Below the pieces are notes generated by a model that was not told the origin of the DNA, did not search any database, and saw nothing but the letters and a program-made list of their open reading frames with translations. From an uncultured Chloroflexota bacterium (lineage in GTDB: Bacteria > Chloroflexota > Anaerolineae > Anaerolineales > Villigracilaceae), in contig CAADGT010000177.1 in the NCBI GenBank assembly GCA_900696595.1, positions 1 to 34,289 of the forward strand: a stretch of DNA of 34,289 nt, read 5' to 3'. Both the position numbers and the translations under genes were made by a program. This document shows, in pieces, positions 21,384-30,783 of this stretch; the stretch's first letter is position 1, and each line of letters opens with the position of its first letter.

Positions 21384-22243
21384 TTGCGTTTTGCCTTCGG
21401 CTTTGCGGCTTTCTTTGCGCCGCTTTTTTTACGCGGTTTGCGAAGGGGCGCGGGTTTGCGTTTTGCGCGCTGTTGACGGGCAAGGTCTTCGCGGAGCAAT
21501 TCGAGTTGATGAGGCTTGTCCACATCCATGCAGGGTTCCGCTTTATCCCAGACGATGGCGCGACCCTTGATGCCGATGCGCTGTGAAGCGCGTTCGACCA
21601 AACCTTGTAAAGTGAATTGACCCGTGGCGAGTTGAAAGAGCGTATCCAGCCCGATGACAGCCGCCTGGCGCAGAGGGCTTTTGCGGTTGCCGATCAGTTG
21701 TTCCCATGTGTCAAGGTGTTCGGTCACCATGCGGACGTGCGTGATGTTGATGTCCGCGCCGCAGACTTCCATGTCTTTGAGTTTGGTGTAAGTGCGGTTG
21801 GAGTCGGGAAAGCGGCTCTCCATCACCTCGCGCGGGCAGACGCCGTAATACAGGTCGTCCTTTGTTTTCATGCAGGTCTTGACCAGCCAATCCACCATCT
21901 CGCCTTTAAGGGTTGGGATGTCGGCGGAGACGACGAGGACGTATTCGCATTTTGGGTTGAGTTCGAGGGATTTATTGACCCCGGCGGTGATGTTCGCCAA
22001 CATGCGCCCCTGATTTGAAACATAATGCAGGGGTTTCTTGCAGGTCAGCCCGCTTTTGGGCGAAAGACCGATGACAATAACCTGGTCAACTGTCTTGGCT
22101 TCGCCGAGCGCGTCCAGCGCCCATTGCACCATGGGCTTGCCCGCCACGTCAATCAGGGCTTTTGAATCGCCGTTGGAGTAGGCATATAACTTGTCGCCGG
22201 GCTGGGGGATGCCCCCGGCGGTGACGATTGCGTTCATTTTCAT
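21380..22243 (-). CDS. MobA-like NTP transferase with a lysine-rich tail
   Basis: This 287-residue protein has a GT-A nucleotidyltransferase fold: AIVTAGG at the start, SKALIDVAGKPMVQWALDAL, VIVIGLS and the metal-ligand VVSADIPTL. The usual short G-G-x-S-x-R-M-G loop is replaced by a longer one (GGIPQPGDKLYAYSNGDSK), so its NTP and acceptor are uncertain. The last 30 or so residues (about 255-287) are rich in Lys, Arg, Ala and Pro and look disordered. The stop of the quinate-dehydrogenase-like gene and this ATG share one base (TGATG), with GGAG eight bases upstream. It sits between a dehydrogenase-like gene and a PAP2 phosphatase, which suggests work on an activated small alcohol or a lipid headgroup (inference). 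Confidence 0.85.
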   Translation of the reverse strand: MKMNAIVTAGGIPQPGDKLYAYSNGDSKALIDVAGKPMVQWALDALGEAKTVDQVIVIGLSPKSGLTCKKPLHYVSNQGRMLANITAGVNKSLELNPKCEYVLVVSADIPTLKGEMVDWLVKTCMKTKDDLYYGVCPREVMESRFPDSNRTYTKLKDMEVCGADINITHVRMVTEHLDTWEQLIGNRKSPLRQAAVIGLDTLFQLATGQFTLQGLVERASQRIGIKGRAIVWDKAEPCMDVDKPHQLELLREDLARQQRAKRKPAPLRKPRKKSGAKKAAKPKAKRK

Positions 22244-23148
22244 CAACTCAACTCCTGCAACTGTGGCTGGAAGCCGAGTTTGTCAATCAACTCGGTCAGT
22301 TCTTCAAAGGTCAGCGGGCGACCCCTGCCGGAGAGCGCCACAAGAGCCGCCTCCATCATATTTGTGCCGAAGGAGCGCCCCTCGAGGACGGGGGTGGTGG
22401 TGATCAGGTATTTGACGCCGCACTTGCGGAAGAACTCCACATCTTCGGGCGTGGTGGTGTTGGCGACGACAACCTTGCCCTGCATATTGAACGGCATGTG
22501 TCGTTTAATATAAAGACAGTCGCCCGCAATGACGGTCGCCCACTCGTACCACTTGTTATATTTTGGCCGGTGTTCGTTTTGTTTTTCGCCTGTGGGGTAC
22601 AGCCACTCGAACGGGAAGCGCGTGACGATGGGGATCAGAATGGACGCGAGAGTTCGCAGCCCTTTCATGGAGCGGACGGGGATCGGAATGTCGAGGGCGA
22701 ACATCAGATCGCAGAAGACGGTTTCGTAGCCCGCCTCGGCAAAGGATTTGGAGAGTCCCCAACGGTCCACGCCGACGGTGATCATCACTTTGCGTCCGCG
22801 CTGGTTGATGTAGTCGCCGATGGTCCGGTCGAGAAAGCCGGGGGCTTTGTTTTCGAGCGTGTTTTTAAGCCCGCCGCCGTCCACCACGGGGGTTTTTTTT
22901 ATGTAGCGGATGAGTTTTTGAACGGAGTGGAAGGGATAGAATTTGCCTTCCACAATGGCGCCCAGATCCGCGCCGCCCACGCCGAAGGCGTCCACTTTGC
23001 CGTCTAGTTCCTGGTATTTGAGGGCGGCGGCTTCCATGTCGCCGTCTGTGCCGATGCGTTCAATCCGCACGGTTTCGCCCAGCAGGTTCACCTCCACTGC
23101 CTTGTTGCGTTTGGACGAGCCGATGCTGATGCTGACTGCGTGCTTCAT
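22243..23148 (-). CDS. conserved protein of the 'quinate 5-dehydrogenase'-annotated family
   Basis: This 301-residue protein starts VSISIGSSKRNKAVEVNLLGE and has a conserved run DAFGVGGADL, TPVVDGGGLKNTLENKA and a closing LITTTPVLEGRSFGTNMMEAAL. From memory similar proteins in Chloroflexota and Clostridia are labelled quinate/shikimate 5-dehydrogenase, but I know of no experimental proof and the sequence does not show the usual G-x-G-x-x-G nucleotide loop of that enzyme. It could be a different Rossmann-type enzyme. GGAGG lies nine bases before ATG 23148. It is the first gene of a tight three-gene operon with an NTP transferase and PAP2. Confidence 0.7.
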   Translation of the reverse strand: MKHAVSISIGSSKRNKAVEVNLLGETVRIERIGTDGDMEAAALKYQELDGKVDAFGVGGADLGAIVEGKFYPFHSVQKLIRYIKKTPVVDGGGLKNTLENKAPGFLDRTIGDYINQRGRKVMITVGVDRWGLSKSFAEAGYETVFCDLMFALDIPIPVRSMKGLRTLASILIPIVTRFPFEWLYPTGEKQNEHRPKYNKWYEWATVIAGDCLYIKRHMPFNMQGKVVVANTTTPEDVEFFRKCGVKYLITTTPVLEGRSFGTNMMEAALVALSGRGRPLTFEELTELIDKLGFQPQLQELS

Positions 23149-23190
23149 TATGAAAATCCTCCAGGTGAGATGATTTCAGTTTATCACGAT

Positions 23191-26157
23191 TCAGGATTCG
23201 GAGCCCGCAGGCGGAAGCGTAAAGAAGAAGGCGGTTCCTTTCCCCGGTTCGGACTCGACCCAGATCCGGCCTTTGTGGACCTCGATGATTCTCTTCACGA
23301 GGGCAAGCCCAATTCCCGTGCCTTCGGAATCGGGGTCGAGTTTGTTGAACAACCCGAAGATGCGTTCATGATGGGCGGGTTCGATGCCGATGCCGTTATC
23401 GCGCACGAAGAAGACCGGCAGAGACCCTTCCATGCCGTCCTGCCCGATCTCGATCCTTGCATTTTCCCGCGTAAACTTTGCGGCGTTGTCAATCAGGTTT
23501 TGGAGCGCCTCGACCATGCGCTGGCGGTCAACGAAGACGGCGTCCATATCATCCTGCACATGCAGTTGCACATGATTGGCTTGAATCCGCCCCTGAACGA
23601 GGGCGACGGCTTCCTCCACGATTTCATTGAAGGGCGCGGGGCTGGGCGGGTTGACCAGGCGCCCGACGCGCGAGAGTTCGAGAAGTTCGTTCAGCAGGGA
23701 TTGCATTTTATCGGTGGCGTCCGAGATGCGTCTGATGTCGGCTTGCAGGCGCGGAAGATTCCCGGAGAGGGCATCCTGCTCCAGAAAACCGAGGAAGCCG
23801 CGGATGGTGATGACCGGCGATTTGAGATCGTGCGACACGGTGTAGGTGAAGCGCTCCAGTTCGGCGTTCTTGAGTTCCAGCTCTTCGATCAACTTCTCGC
23901 GTTCGGTCTCCACCCATTTGCGCTGGCTGATGTCGCGCACCATGCTGATGGCGGATTCGGAGGTGACCGCCGCGATGCGCGCTTCTAAAAATCGAACTTC
24001 ATCCCTGAAAGGCAGTTCGTATTCGAAGGAATGTACCTGTCCGGTGGCGATGGCGCGCTCGAGGGCAAAAAGGGTCTGGTCGGCGATTGTCTCCGGGAGG
24101 ATTTCCCGGACGTTCTTGCCGATGAATTGATCGGGGGGCAGGGTGGGGGCGACCTCTGCGGAAGCCATAAAATCGAGATAGGTTCCGTCCTTCGATATCT
24201 CGAAGATCATATCCGGGATGGAGGCAATGATGGCGCGCATACGGGTTTCGGCGGCGCGAAGAGCCTCCCGCGCCTCTTTTTGCGCGGTGACATCATAGAA
24301 CATGGAGAGAATCGCCTCGGCTTCGCCGAAGGCGATCACCTCGCTGAAGGCGACGGTCGTCTTGATCCGCCCTTCCCTGCTCACGAACTGGTAGTCGGGG
24401 TTGAACGTGGAGCGCGTTTCCATGATGGCGCGGATGAAGTCTTCGCGTTTGGAGCGATCATCCCAGATGCCGATCTCTTGAGCGGTTCTCCCGACGGAGG
24501 TTTGCGGGTCGTAGCCCGTCAACTTCCAATAGGCTTCGTTGGCGTCGAGGATGCGTCCTTCGTCAAGCGTGGTGATGACGATCGCCACCGGGCTGGCTTG
24601 GAAGACCTTGCGGAATCGCTCATCGCTTTCGAGCAGGTTGCGTTGAGCGCGCCTTTCCTCCGAGATGTCGTAGAACATGCTCAGAATGCACAACCGGTTC
24701 CGAATGGTGATCAATTCGTAATATCCAAGAGAGGATCGGGGCGGTTTATCGCCCCCGATAAATTTTACCTCCACGTCGGCGAGCGAACCTTTTTCGAGCA
24801 GGTCGCGCGCGAATTTCCTCCGGTCTCCCGGGTTTTCCCATAGGTCAAATTCAAGGGTTGAATGGCCGAGCGCTTTTTCGGGCGTCAGCCCCGACAACTC
24901 CCAAAAGGCGTTGTTGGCTTCGAGGAAGATCCCCTCTTCGAGGGTCACGATCGTGACGGCGATCTTGTTGTTGTTGAAAACCTTACGGAAGCGCTCGTCG
25001 CTCGAACGCAGGTCTTCTTCGATCTTTTTTCTCTCCGCAAGTTCCCTGCGGGCTTCTTCATAAAGGCGGGCGTTGTCAATGGCGAGCGAGGCGAGCGCGG
25101 CGAGGCGTTCGAGCAGGGACACCTGTTCGGGATCCATCTTTTTATCTTCTTCGAGGGCGGCGACGATCAATGCGCCGAGAAATTTGTCGCCCGATTTCAA
25201 GGGCGCCCCCGCCACCGAGCGAAAGCCGACCTTCACGGCTTCAGGATCCCGAAATTCCCACGTTGGGTAATCGTTCGCCGACAGGGTTCGTTCTGTTTCG
25301 CACACCAAACCAGTCAAACCCTTCCCCTTTGAAGTCAGTTGCCCGTTCCAATCTTTGAAGATGCCCTTGCCTACCTCCTGGCGCAGGGAGGTTCCGTCGG
25401 GGGAGAGCAAGTCTATGCCGACGTGGGGCGTTTCGAGCAAATTGCTGACGCGGTCAAGGATCGATTCAAGGAGCGGATTCAGTTCGAGGCGGTCGAGCAA
25501 GCCGAAGGTCGTGTCGTGAAGCGCAGTCAGATAACGCGCCTGCTTTTGCAGTTTTTCCTCCGCCCGCAGACGTTCGCGCAATTCCAGCCGCGCATCCAAG
25601 AGGGAGCGGTTCAGGCGATAGATGAGGATGTAGATCAGGACGCTGGAAAGGAGGAAGACGGTCGTCAAGTCGCGCGCGAAAGAATACGGAGGGTCCTGCG
25701 CGATCTGGCGCGCGCCGAGGCTTTCTTCAGCGGCAAAATACCAGATGGCAGCCACGCTCAACAGCGCCGCAACCGCGCCTTCGCGCCAGCCGAGAAGCAG
25801 GGCGCACAAGAGGATGACGACCGGGTAGGCGAGAATCGTCACATCGCGCAGCCCGGAGGCGAGCCAGGCTTGAATCGTCAACGCAAACCAGATCCCCACG
25901 ACCAGAAAAACCCCCGCGGGACGCACATACCCCGCGCGAATCATGACCTGGGTGGCGAGGATGATCGCCAAAACGCCGGGAAAGAAAACCTTGGAAGATT
26001 CGCTCTGCCAGTTCCCCGTGACAAGGCGGGTTACGGTCAAGAACAACACCGCCCAAAAGACAATCCATCCGATGGAACTGAGAATCCGCGCGGCGCGGGT
26101 CTTTTCTTCGTCCTCGAAGATGGACGGGGCAAACAAGCGGCGCAACCACTCACGCAT
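23191..26157 (-). CDS. membrane sensor histidine kinase with GAF and three PAS domains
   Basis: This 988-residue orphan kinase has an N-terminal block of about six membrane helices (20-185), a short coiled coil, a GAF domain (about 210-365), three PAS domains (roughly 380-500, 505-625 and 630-760), then HisKA with phospho-acceptor H776 (YTVSHDLKSP) and an HATPase domain with N box LQNLIDNAAKF and glycine boxes VRDNGIGI and GTGIGLAL. There is no receiver domain, so a separate regulator is needed; the nearest CheY-like protein is at 31 kb and is not clearly its partner. PAS and GAF count suggests a soluble or redox signal, not identified. ATG 26157 is preferred because TATAAT lies six bases upstream. 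Confidence 0.93.
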   Translation of the reverse strand: MREWLRRLFAPSIFEDEEKTRAARILSSIGWIVFWAVLFLTVTRLVTGNWQSESSKVFFPGVLAIILATQVMIRAGYVRPAGVFLVVGIWFALTIQAWLASGLRDVTILAYPVVILLCALLLGWREGAVAALLSVAAIWYFAAEESLGARQIAQDPPYSFARDLTTVFLLSSVLIYILIYRLNRSLLDARLELRERLRAEEKLQKQARYLTALHDTTFGLLDRLELNPLLESILDRVSNLLETPHVGIDLLSPDGTSLRQEVGKGIFKDWNGQLTSKGKGLTGLVCETERTLSANDYPTWEFRDPEAVKVGFRSVAGAPLKSGDKFLGALIVAALEEDKKMDPEQVSLLERLAALASLAIDNARLYEEARRELAERKKIEEDLRSSDERFRKVFNNNKIAVTIVTLEEGIFLEANNAFWELSGLTPEKALGHSTLEFDLWENPGDRRKFARDLLEKGSLADVEVKFIGGDKPPRSSLGYYELITIRNRLCILSMFYDISEERRAQRNLLESDERFRKVFQASPVAIVITTLDEGRILDANEAYWKLTGYDPQTSVGRTAQEIGIWDDRSKREDFIRAIMETRSTFNPDYQFVSREGRIKTTVAFSEVIAFGEAEAILSMFYDVTAQKEAREALRAAETRMRAIIASIPDMIFEISKDGTYLDFMASAEVAPTLPPDQFIGKNVREILPETIADQTLFALERAIATGQVHSFEYELPFRDEVRFLEARIAAVTSESAISMVRDISQRKWVETEREKLIEELELKNAELERFTYTVSHDLKSPVITIRGFLGFLEQDALSGNLPRLQADIRRISDATDKMQSLLNELLELSRVGRLVNPPSPAPFNEIVEEAVALVQGRIQANHVQLHVQDDMDAVFVDRQRMVEALQNLIDNAAKFTRENARIEIGQDGMEGSLPVFFVRDNGIGIEPAHHERIFGLFNKLDPDSEGTGIGLALVKRIIEVHKGRIWVESEPGKGTAFFFTLPPAGSES

Positions 26158-26163
26158 GAAGCG

Positions 26164-26169
26164 ATTATA
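26164..26169 (-). promoter_or_regulatory. -10 box of the histidine kinase gene, leaderless arrangement
   Basis: TATAAT on the minus strand is followed by six bases and then the ATG. There is no Shine-Dalgarno. It resembles the arrangement at 7433-7450 and 33111. Confidence 0.55.
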
Positions 26170-26220
26170 TATCAAGCCTGCGCCGGGCGGCGGTTTGCGA
26201 AAATAAAAAACAGGACGTCT

Positions 26221-26316
26221 CACAACGCCCTGCCGCTCGCATCTCGCAACTTGTATCTCGTATCATGCAACTTGTATCTTATCCCGCGTATCTCATATCT
26301 CGCCCCTTCCCCTCCC
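26221..26316. repeat. 'tctcgcaacttgtatctcg' word array
   Basis: Degenerate direct repeats of 'atctcgcaacttgtatctcgtat' fill the 96-base spacer between the YacL-like gene and the histidine kinase. They resemble other word arrays of this genome; no coding sequence is seen. Confidence 0.65.
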
Positions 26317-27393
26317 CTACTTCCTCCCCTTCTTCCCGCCCTCTTCCTCCACGCGCCCAAAGATCATGCGCCCCGCCGCGGTTTGCAACACTTTGGTGAT
26401 GTTGACGTCCATGTATTCGCCGATGTATTCGCGCCCGTTCTCGACCACGACCATCGTGCCGTCGTCCATATAGCCCACGCCTTGCCCGTGTTCCTTCCCC
26501 TCCTGCATAATGTTGATGCGCAGGGCTTCGCCCGGCAGGACGACCGATTTGACGGCGTTTGCCAGTTCGTTGATGTTCAGCACGGTCACGCCTTGCAGTT
26601 CCGCCACGCGGTTCAAGTTGTAATCGTTGGTGAGGATCGGGCTTTTGAGTTGTTTACCCAGCACCACCAGTTTGTCATCCACTTCGCGCACGCCGTCCAC
26701 GTTGATGTCCGAGATGCGCACGAGGACGTTGGGCAGTTTTTGCAGTTCGGCAAGCACTTCCATGCCGCACCGCCCGCGCTGGCGTCGGAGTCCGTCCGGG
26801 GAATCGGCGATGTATTGCAGTTCGTTCAACACGAAGCGCGGAATGAGCAACGTGCCAGGCAGGAAGCCGGTCCTGGCGATATCCGCCACGCGCCCATCAA
26901 TGATCACGCTGGTGTCGAGCAGAATGTTGCGGTTGAGGTTGGTCCACGAAGAGGAGCCGCCGCCCTCGCTTCGCCCGCTCAGAGCGCTGAGCAAGCCCAT
27001 GATGTCGCCCTGGCGCATGACGAAGATCGAAACGCCGAAATACGCGAAGATCAAAACGCCGATGAAGGGCAATATCTGGCTGAACGGCGCGGGGAGCATC
27101 GAAAGCGGGAAGGCCAGCAAAGCCGCGATCAATAAGCCGACCACGAGCCCGGTCAACCCGGCGAAGAGCGATTCGGCGGTCATACGCCCCAGCAGGGAAC
27201 GGACAGCGCGCGCGGGGCGGGTGGTGAAGTAGGGTGTCAGGACCAAACCCGCCAGCGCGCCGGACAAACCAAAGACAAGCACGGCGCGCAGAGCGTCTTC
27301 CGGAACGAAGCGGGAGAGGCTGAAACCCCAATATCCGCCGGCGATCCCCAATACAATCATCCCAATGATGCGAAGAATAAACTCGAAACTCAT
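26317..27393 (-). CDS. PIN/TRAM domain membrane protein, YacL family
   Basis: This 358-residue protein has four membrane helices (within about 5-128), then a PIN ribonuclease-like domain (about 155-280) beginning with LLDTSVIIDGR (acidic D160, D166) and ending in LTNDYNLNRVA, and a C-terminal TRAM domain (about 287-345) typical of nucleic-acid binding. The family is widespread in Gram-positive and Chloroflexota genomes and its function is not settled. AGGAG lies six bases before ATG 27393. It lies next to the histidine kinase but is separated by repeats, so a link is not established. Confidence 0.92.
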   Translation of the reverse strand: MSFEFILRIIGMIVLGIAGGYWGFSLSRFVPEDALRAVLVFGLSGALAGLVLTPYFTTRPARAVRSLLGRMTAESLFAGLTGLVVGLLIAALLAFPLSMLPAPFSQILPFIGVLIFAYFGVSIFVMRQGDIMGLLSALSGRSEGGGSSSWTNLNRNILLDTSVIIDGRVADIARTGFLPGTLLIPRFVLNELQYIADSPDGLRRQRGRCGMEVLAELQKLPNVLVRISDINVDGVREVDDKLVVLGKQLKSPILTNDYNLNRVAELQGVTVLNINELANAVKSVVLPGEALRINIMQEGKEHGQGVGYMDDGTMVVVENGREYIGEYMDVNITKVLQTAAGRMIFGRVEEEGGKKGRK

Positions 27394-27565
27394 GAATAAC
27401 TCCTGGATCCAGGAACTTACGAAATGGCGCAATCGGCGTCTTCAAATGCCGTATTTGCGCCGGATGTTTTCGCAGTTTCCGGAAAAAAAAGAATAAGTGC
27501 ATGGTCATGATAGCATGGCTGATACCCCGCGTCAATTCAAAAACGGGAATGTCTCATAAAGTTGA

Positions 27566-27571
27566 TATAAT
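27566..27571 (+). promoter_or_regulatory. candidate -10 box upstream of moaA
   Basis: TATAAT lies 48 bases before the moaA ATG and just before a GC-rich tract with CGCGTCGCGCGCGCG. No clear -35 was seen. This leader contains nothing recognisable as the molybdenum-cofactor riboswitch. Confidence 0.35.
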
Positions 27572-27619
27572 CGCGTCGCGCGCGCGATTAAGAACGCGCC
27601 AGGCGCTGATCCCTACTCC

Positions 27620-28624
27620 ATGACCCTGCTCGATACCCTCAACCGACCCCTGCGCGACCTGCGCATCTCCGTCACCGACCGGTGCAACTTTCGTTGCGTT
27701 TATTGTATGCCAAAGGAAGTCTTCGGACCGGATTATCAATTCCTTGCCCGCGACCGGGTGCTGACCTTCGAGGAGATTGCGCGCCTCGCGCGCATCTTTG
27801 CCGGTTTGGGCGTTCGCAAGATTCGACTCACCGGCGGCGAGCCGCTCGTCCGTAAAGACCTGCCGACCCTAATTGCCATGCTCTCGCAGATCCCCGACCT
27901 CGACCTGACGATGACCACCAACGGGGCGCTCCTATCGAAATTTGCGGAACACCTCAAAGCGACGGGGTTGAAGCGCGTCACCGTCAGCCTTGATTCGCTC
28001 GACGATAAAATCTTCAAAGCCATGAACGACGCCGACTTCCCGGTGAAAAAAATCCTCGAAGGCATGGACGCCGCAAAGTCCGCCGGGCTCGAGCCGATCA
28101 AGGTCAACATGGTGGTCAAACGCGGACTCAACGAACAAAGCATCCTGCCGATGGCGCGCTTCTTCCGCGGGAAGGGCTACATCCTGCGCTTCATCGAATA
28201 TATGGACGTCGGTCGCAGCAATGGCTGGCGCATGGACGACGTCGTTCCCGCAAAAGAAATTGTGGGCATCGTCAACGCTGAAATGCCGCTCGAACCCGCC
28301 AGCCCGAACTATCGCGGCGAGGTGGCGGAACGCTGGCGTTATAAAGATGGAAGCGGCGAGATCGGCGTGATCGCTTCGGTCACCCAGCCGTTTTGCAGCG
28401 GATGCAACCGCGCGCGACTCTCGGCTGAGGGCAAACTTTACACCTGTCTCTTTGCAATCAAGGGTCACGACCTTCGCGAACTGTTGCGCGGCGGCGCGAC
28501 GGACGAAGATATCGCGCAAAAAATCGAAAGCGTCTGGGGCAAACGCGCCGACCGCTATTCCGATATCCGCTCGCAGAACACGCTCCCGCTTCCAAAAGTG
28601 GAAATGTCGCACATCGGCGGATAA
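27620..28624 (+). CDS. moaA: GTP 3',8-cyclase (molybdenum cofactor biosynthesis)
   Basis: This 334-residue radical SAM enzyme catalyses the first step of molybdopterin synthesis with MoaC. The SAM-binding cluster is C22-x3-C26-x2-C29 (CNFRCVYC), with [11 protein letters not shown], and the C-terminal second cluster is [18 protein letters not shown]. It ends in GG, the conserved tail needed for function in this family. Length is normal. The start is without a clear Shine-Dalgarno. Its downstream neighbour is a HAD phosphatase 75 bases away. The other cofactor gene in the window, mobA, is 20 kb away. Confidence 0.97.
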   Translation: MTLLDTLNRPLRDLRISVTDRCNFRCVYCMPKEVFGPDYQFLARDRVLTFEEIARLARIFAGLGVRKIRLTGGEPLVRKDLPTLIAMLSQIPDLDLTMTTNGALLSKFAEHLKATGLKRVTVSLDSLDDKIFKAMNDADFPVKKILEGMDAAKSAGLEPIKVNMVVKRGLNEQSILPMARFFRGKGYILRFIEYMDVGRSNGWRMDDVVPAKEIVGIVNAEMPLEPASPNYRGEVAERWRYKDGSGEIGVIASVTQPFCSGCNRARLSAEGKLYTCLFAIKGHDLRELLRGGATDEDIAQKIESVWGKRADRYSDIRSQNTLPLPKVEMSHIGG

Positions 28625-28699
28625 AACGAACAGTCGTCGTTCTCTTACGAAGACAGGCGCGCAAGAAACCTGGCTCATATGTAAAGTCTGGAGAAGTCA

Positions 28700-29416
28700 T
28701 TGTCCGAAAAATTCAAAGCAATCCTGTTTGACCTCGACGGAACCCTGCGCGTCAACCTTCCCCCAGACGGGGAAACTTTTGCGGAATGCGCCAAAGGCAT
28801 GGGCGTCGAACCCTCTCACGAAGACCGCATCCGCGCCGAACGCTGGGAACATTTCTATTTTGCCAACTCGCCCCAGATCAAGGACGATGCAAAGAAATTC
28901 GACGGCGACGACAAGGGCTTCTGGGTCAACTTCACACAACGCCGCCTGGTTGCCTTGGGCGTGCATCGCAACAGGGCGGTAGAACTTGCCCGTAATATCT
29001 CCGACTGCATGGAGGCGAACTACAAACCCGAAAACGCCCTTTCCGGCGGCATCCACGACTTGTTGAAATCTTTGAAAGATAATGGCTACGTTTTGGGCGT
29101 GGTCTCCAATCGCGGCGAACCCTTCCACGACGAGCTCGAATCGCTCGGATTGAAACCCTATTTCGATTTCACCCTGGCGGGCGGCGAAGTGGATTCCTAC
29201 AAACCCGACCCCGGCATCTTCGAACACGCGCTGAAACTCGCCGGGACATCCGCCCACGAGACGATATACATTGGCGACAATTACTTTGCAGATGTGGTCG
29301 GCTCGCTTCGCGCCGGACTGACGCCGGTTCTCTACGACCCCAGCCTGCTCTTCCCCGAAGCCGAATGCGCCGTCATCCGCTCGTTCGAAGAGTTGCATGA
29401 GTTGCTGATCGCATAG
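28700..29416 (+). CDS. HAD-superfamily hydrolase
   Basis: This 238-residue phosphatase has motif I FDLDGT (nucleophile D11, D13), a helical cap, motif II in VVSNRG, and motif IV in YIGDNYFADV. It resembles the phosphoglycolate/pyrophosphatase-like subgroup; substrate is unknown. It uses a TTG start at 28700 with GGAGA (28690-28694) five bases upstream. It follows moaA and may be co-transcribed. Confidence 0.9.
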   Translation: MSEKFKAILFDLDGTLRVNLPPDGETFAECAKGMGVEPSHEDRIRAERWEHFYFANSPQIKDDAKKFDGDDKGFWVNFTQRRLVALGVHRNRAVELARNISDCMEANYKPENALSGGIHDLLKSLKDNGYVLGVVSNRGEPFHDELESLGLKPYFDFTLAGGEVDSYKPDPGIFEHALKLAGTSAHETIYIGDNYFADVVGSLRAGLTPVLYDPSLLFPEAECAVIRSFEELHELLIA

Positions 29417-29479
29417 GCCCGCGCCGAAGGCGAAGAAAACGCCAGCCGCTTCAGTCTTCGAACCGACGCGCAAGGCGGG

Positions 29480-30760
29480 TTACTTCATCAGCCCCGCCGC
29501 GCGCCGCCCGATCTCCACCGCAAAGTTTGTCCCCCGATCCCACGGATAGACCTGACTCATCGAAGCAAAATACAACCCTTCGATTGGCGTCTGAATCGCC
29601 GGAATATTTTTGGAATGTCCAACCAACGGGACGGGCTGGGCATAATTCGTCCTGTGAACCCAGATTTTCTTAATCCAATCGCGCTGGAACTCCGGGTTGA
29701 ATTTTTCGAAAGCCGGGATGAATTTCTCCAGCAAGCCCTCGTCGCTCAACGAAAAATACTCGTGACCCAATTCGAGATAATCTCCCGCATAAACGATGTG
29801 ATCGCCGCCGAAATGTTCCTTTGAAACAAAGTTTGTATGCTCCACCAGCGCAAGGAAGGGATATCCTTCTCCCTTCGGCACGTTGAACCAGTAATAGCCT
29901 TCTTTGGATAGAGGGCGTTTCAACGAAAGCGTCATTACCACCGCGCCCATGGATTTCAACTCCAGCAAACCCTTCAAATACGATTCGGGCAACTGCGGGC
30001 ATAACTTCGCCATTTGATTTGGGGATGTGGTGACCAAAACCTTATCATAGGATTCGATTCCCATCCCGCTTCGCGCCTCGAGTTTGGCTTGATTCTTCTC
30101 AATGGACTGGATACTTACTCCCAATCTGATCTCTACTCTCTGCTCTCTGAGTTTTTCCGCAAAGAGATCGGCGAATTTCTGAAACCCGCCCTCGAACGTG
30201 CCAAGTCTCGTTGTGCGGGCGTGCATCCGCGCCCACAGCCACGCCATATTGACATCCTTATAGTAAGAAGCGAACTTGCCTACCAAAAGCGGCTCCCACA
30301 TTCGCTCGTAAACTTTTTTACCCGCATACTTCGTCATCCACTCATGGGCGGTGACCTTTTCGAGCGCCTGCCAGTTCTTCGTCAGCCGCAAAAACAACCC
30401 GACCAGCCCGAAGCGGAGTTTATCCAACCCAAACCCCAGCCCGGGAAAGAGAAGCGCGTTGAGGATCGAGTCGAAGGGATGCCACTTATTCTTATGAAGC
30501 ATCACCGTCAACGGGCGCGGAAAGACAACCTTATCCTCCAGCCCCAGTTCGCGGATCAAACCCAGCATGGCATCGTCCGACTGGAACCAGTGATGATAGT
30601 ACTTCTCCACCGACCAATCCCAATGCGGCTCCTTGAACCCGCTTGCGAGTCCGCCCACGTAATCCGCCGCTTCATAGATGACAACGTCATGCCCCGCCTT
30701 TTTCAAATCCCACGCGGCGGCCATGCCGCCGTAACCCGCTCCAAGAATTGCGATTTTCAA
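29480..30760 (-). CDS. FAD-dependent oxidoreductase, protoporphyrinogen oxidase/phytoene desaturase-like
   Basis: This 426-residue flavoprotein has the dinucleotide-binding G7-x-G9-x-x-G12 (LGAGYGGMAAAW), YEAADYVGGLAS as the second FAD contact, and a C-terminal GLYFASMSQVYPWDRGTNFAVEIG that resembles the FAD-binding closing segment of this superfamily. The substrate may be a carotenoid, a terpene, a porphyrinogen or an unrelated amine, and sequence alone does not choose. It uses TTG 30760 as start, with TGGAGA seven bases upstream. Two repeat blocks lie upstream. No pathway partners are adjacent. Confidence 0.9.
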   Translation of the reverse strand: MKIAILGAGYGGMAAAWDLKKAGHDVVIYEAADYVGGLASGFKEPHWDWSVEKYYHHWFQSDDAMLGLIRELGLEDKVVFPRPLTVMLHKNKWHPFDSILNALLFPGLGFGLDKLRFGLVGLFLRLTKNWQALEKVTAHEWMTKYAGKKVYERMWEPLLVGKFASYYKDVNMAWLWARMHARTTRLGTFEGGFQKFADLFAEKLREQRVEIRLGVSIQSIEKNQAKLEARSGMGIESYDKVLVTTSPNQMAKLCPQLPESYLKGLLELKSMGAVVMTLSLKRPLSKEGYYWFNVPKGEGYPFLALVEHTNFVSKEHFGGDHIVYAGDYLELGHEYFSLSDEGLLEKFIPAFEKFNPEFQRDWIKKIWVHRTNYAQPVPLVGHSKNIPAIQTPIEGLYFASMSQVYPWDRGTNFAVEIGRRAAGLMK

Positions 30761-30783
30761 AAGAGATTCTCCAGTTAATTTCC

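Noticed and set aside
25339-27135. 598-codon plus-strand frame across the histidine kinase and YacL-like genes
   Set aside because: It spans two well-supported minus-strand genes and the repeat spacer, with a His/Asp/Arg-rich, motif-free product.
27572-27619. Molybdenum-cofactor riboswitch upstream of moaA
   Set aside because: The leader is only about 48 bases and lacks the size and conserved stems of that riboswitch.
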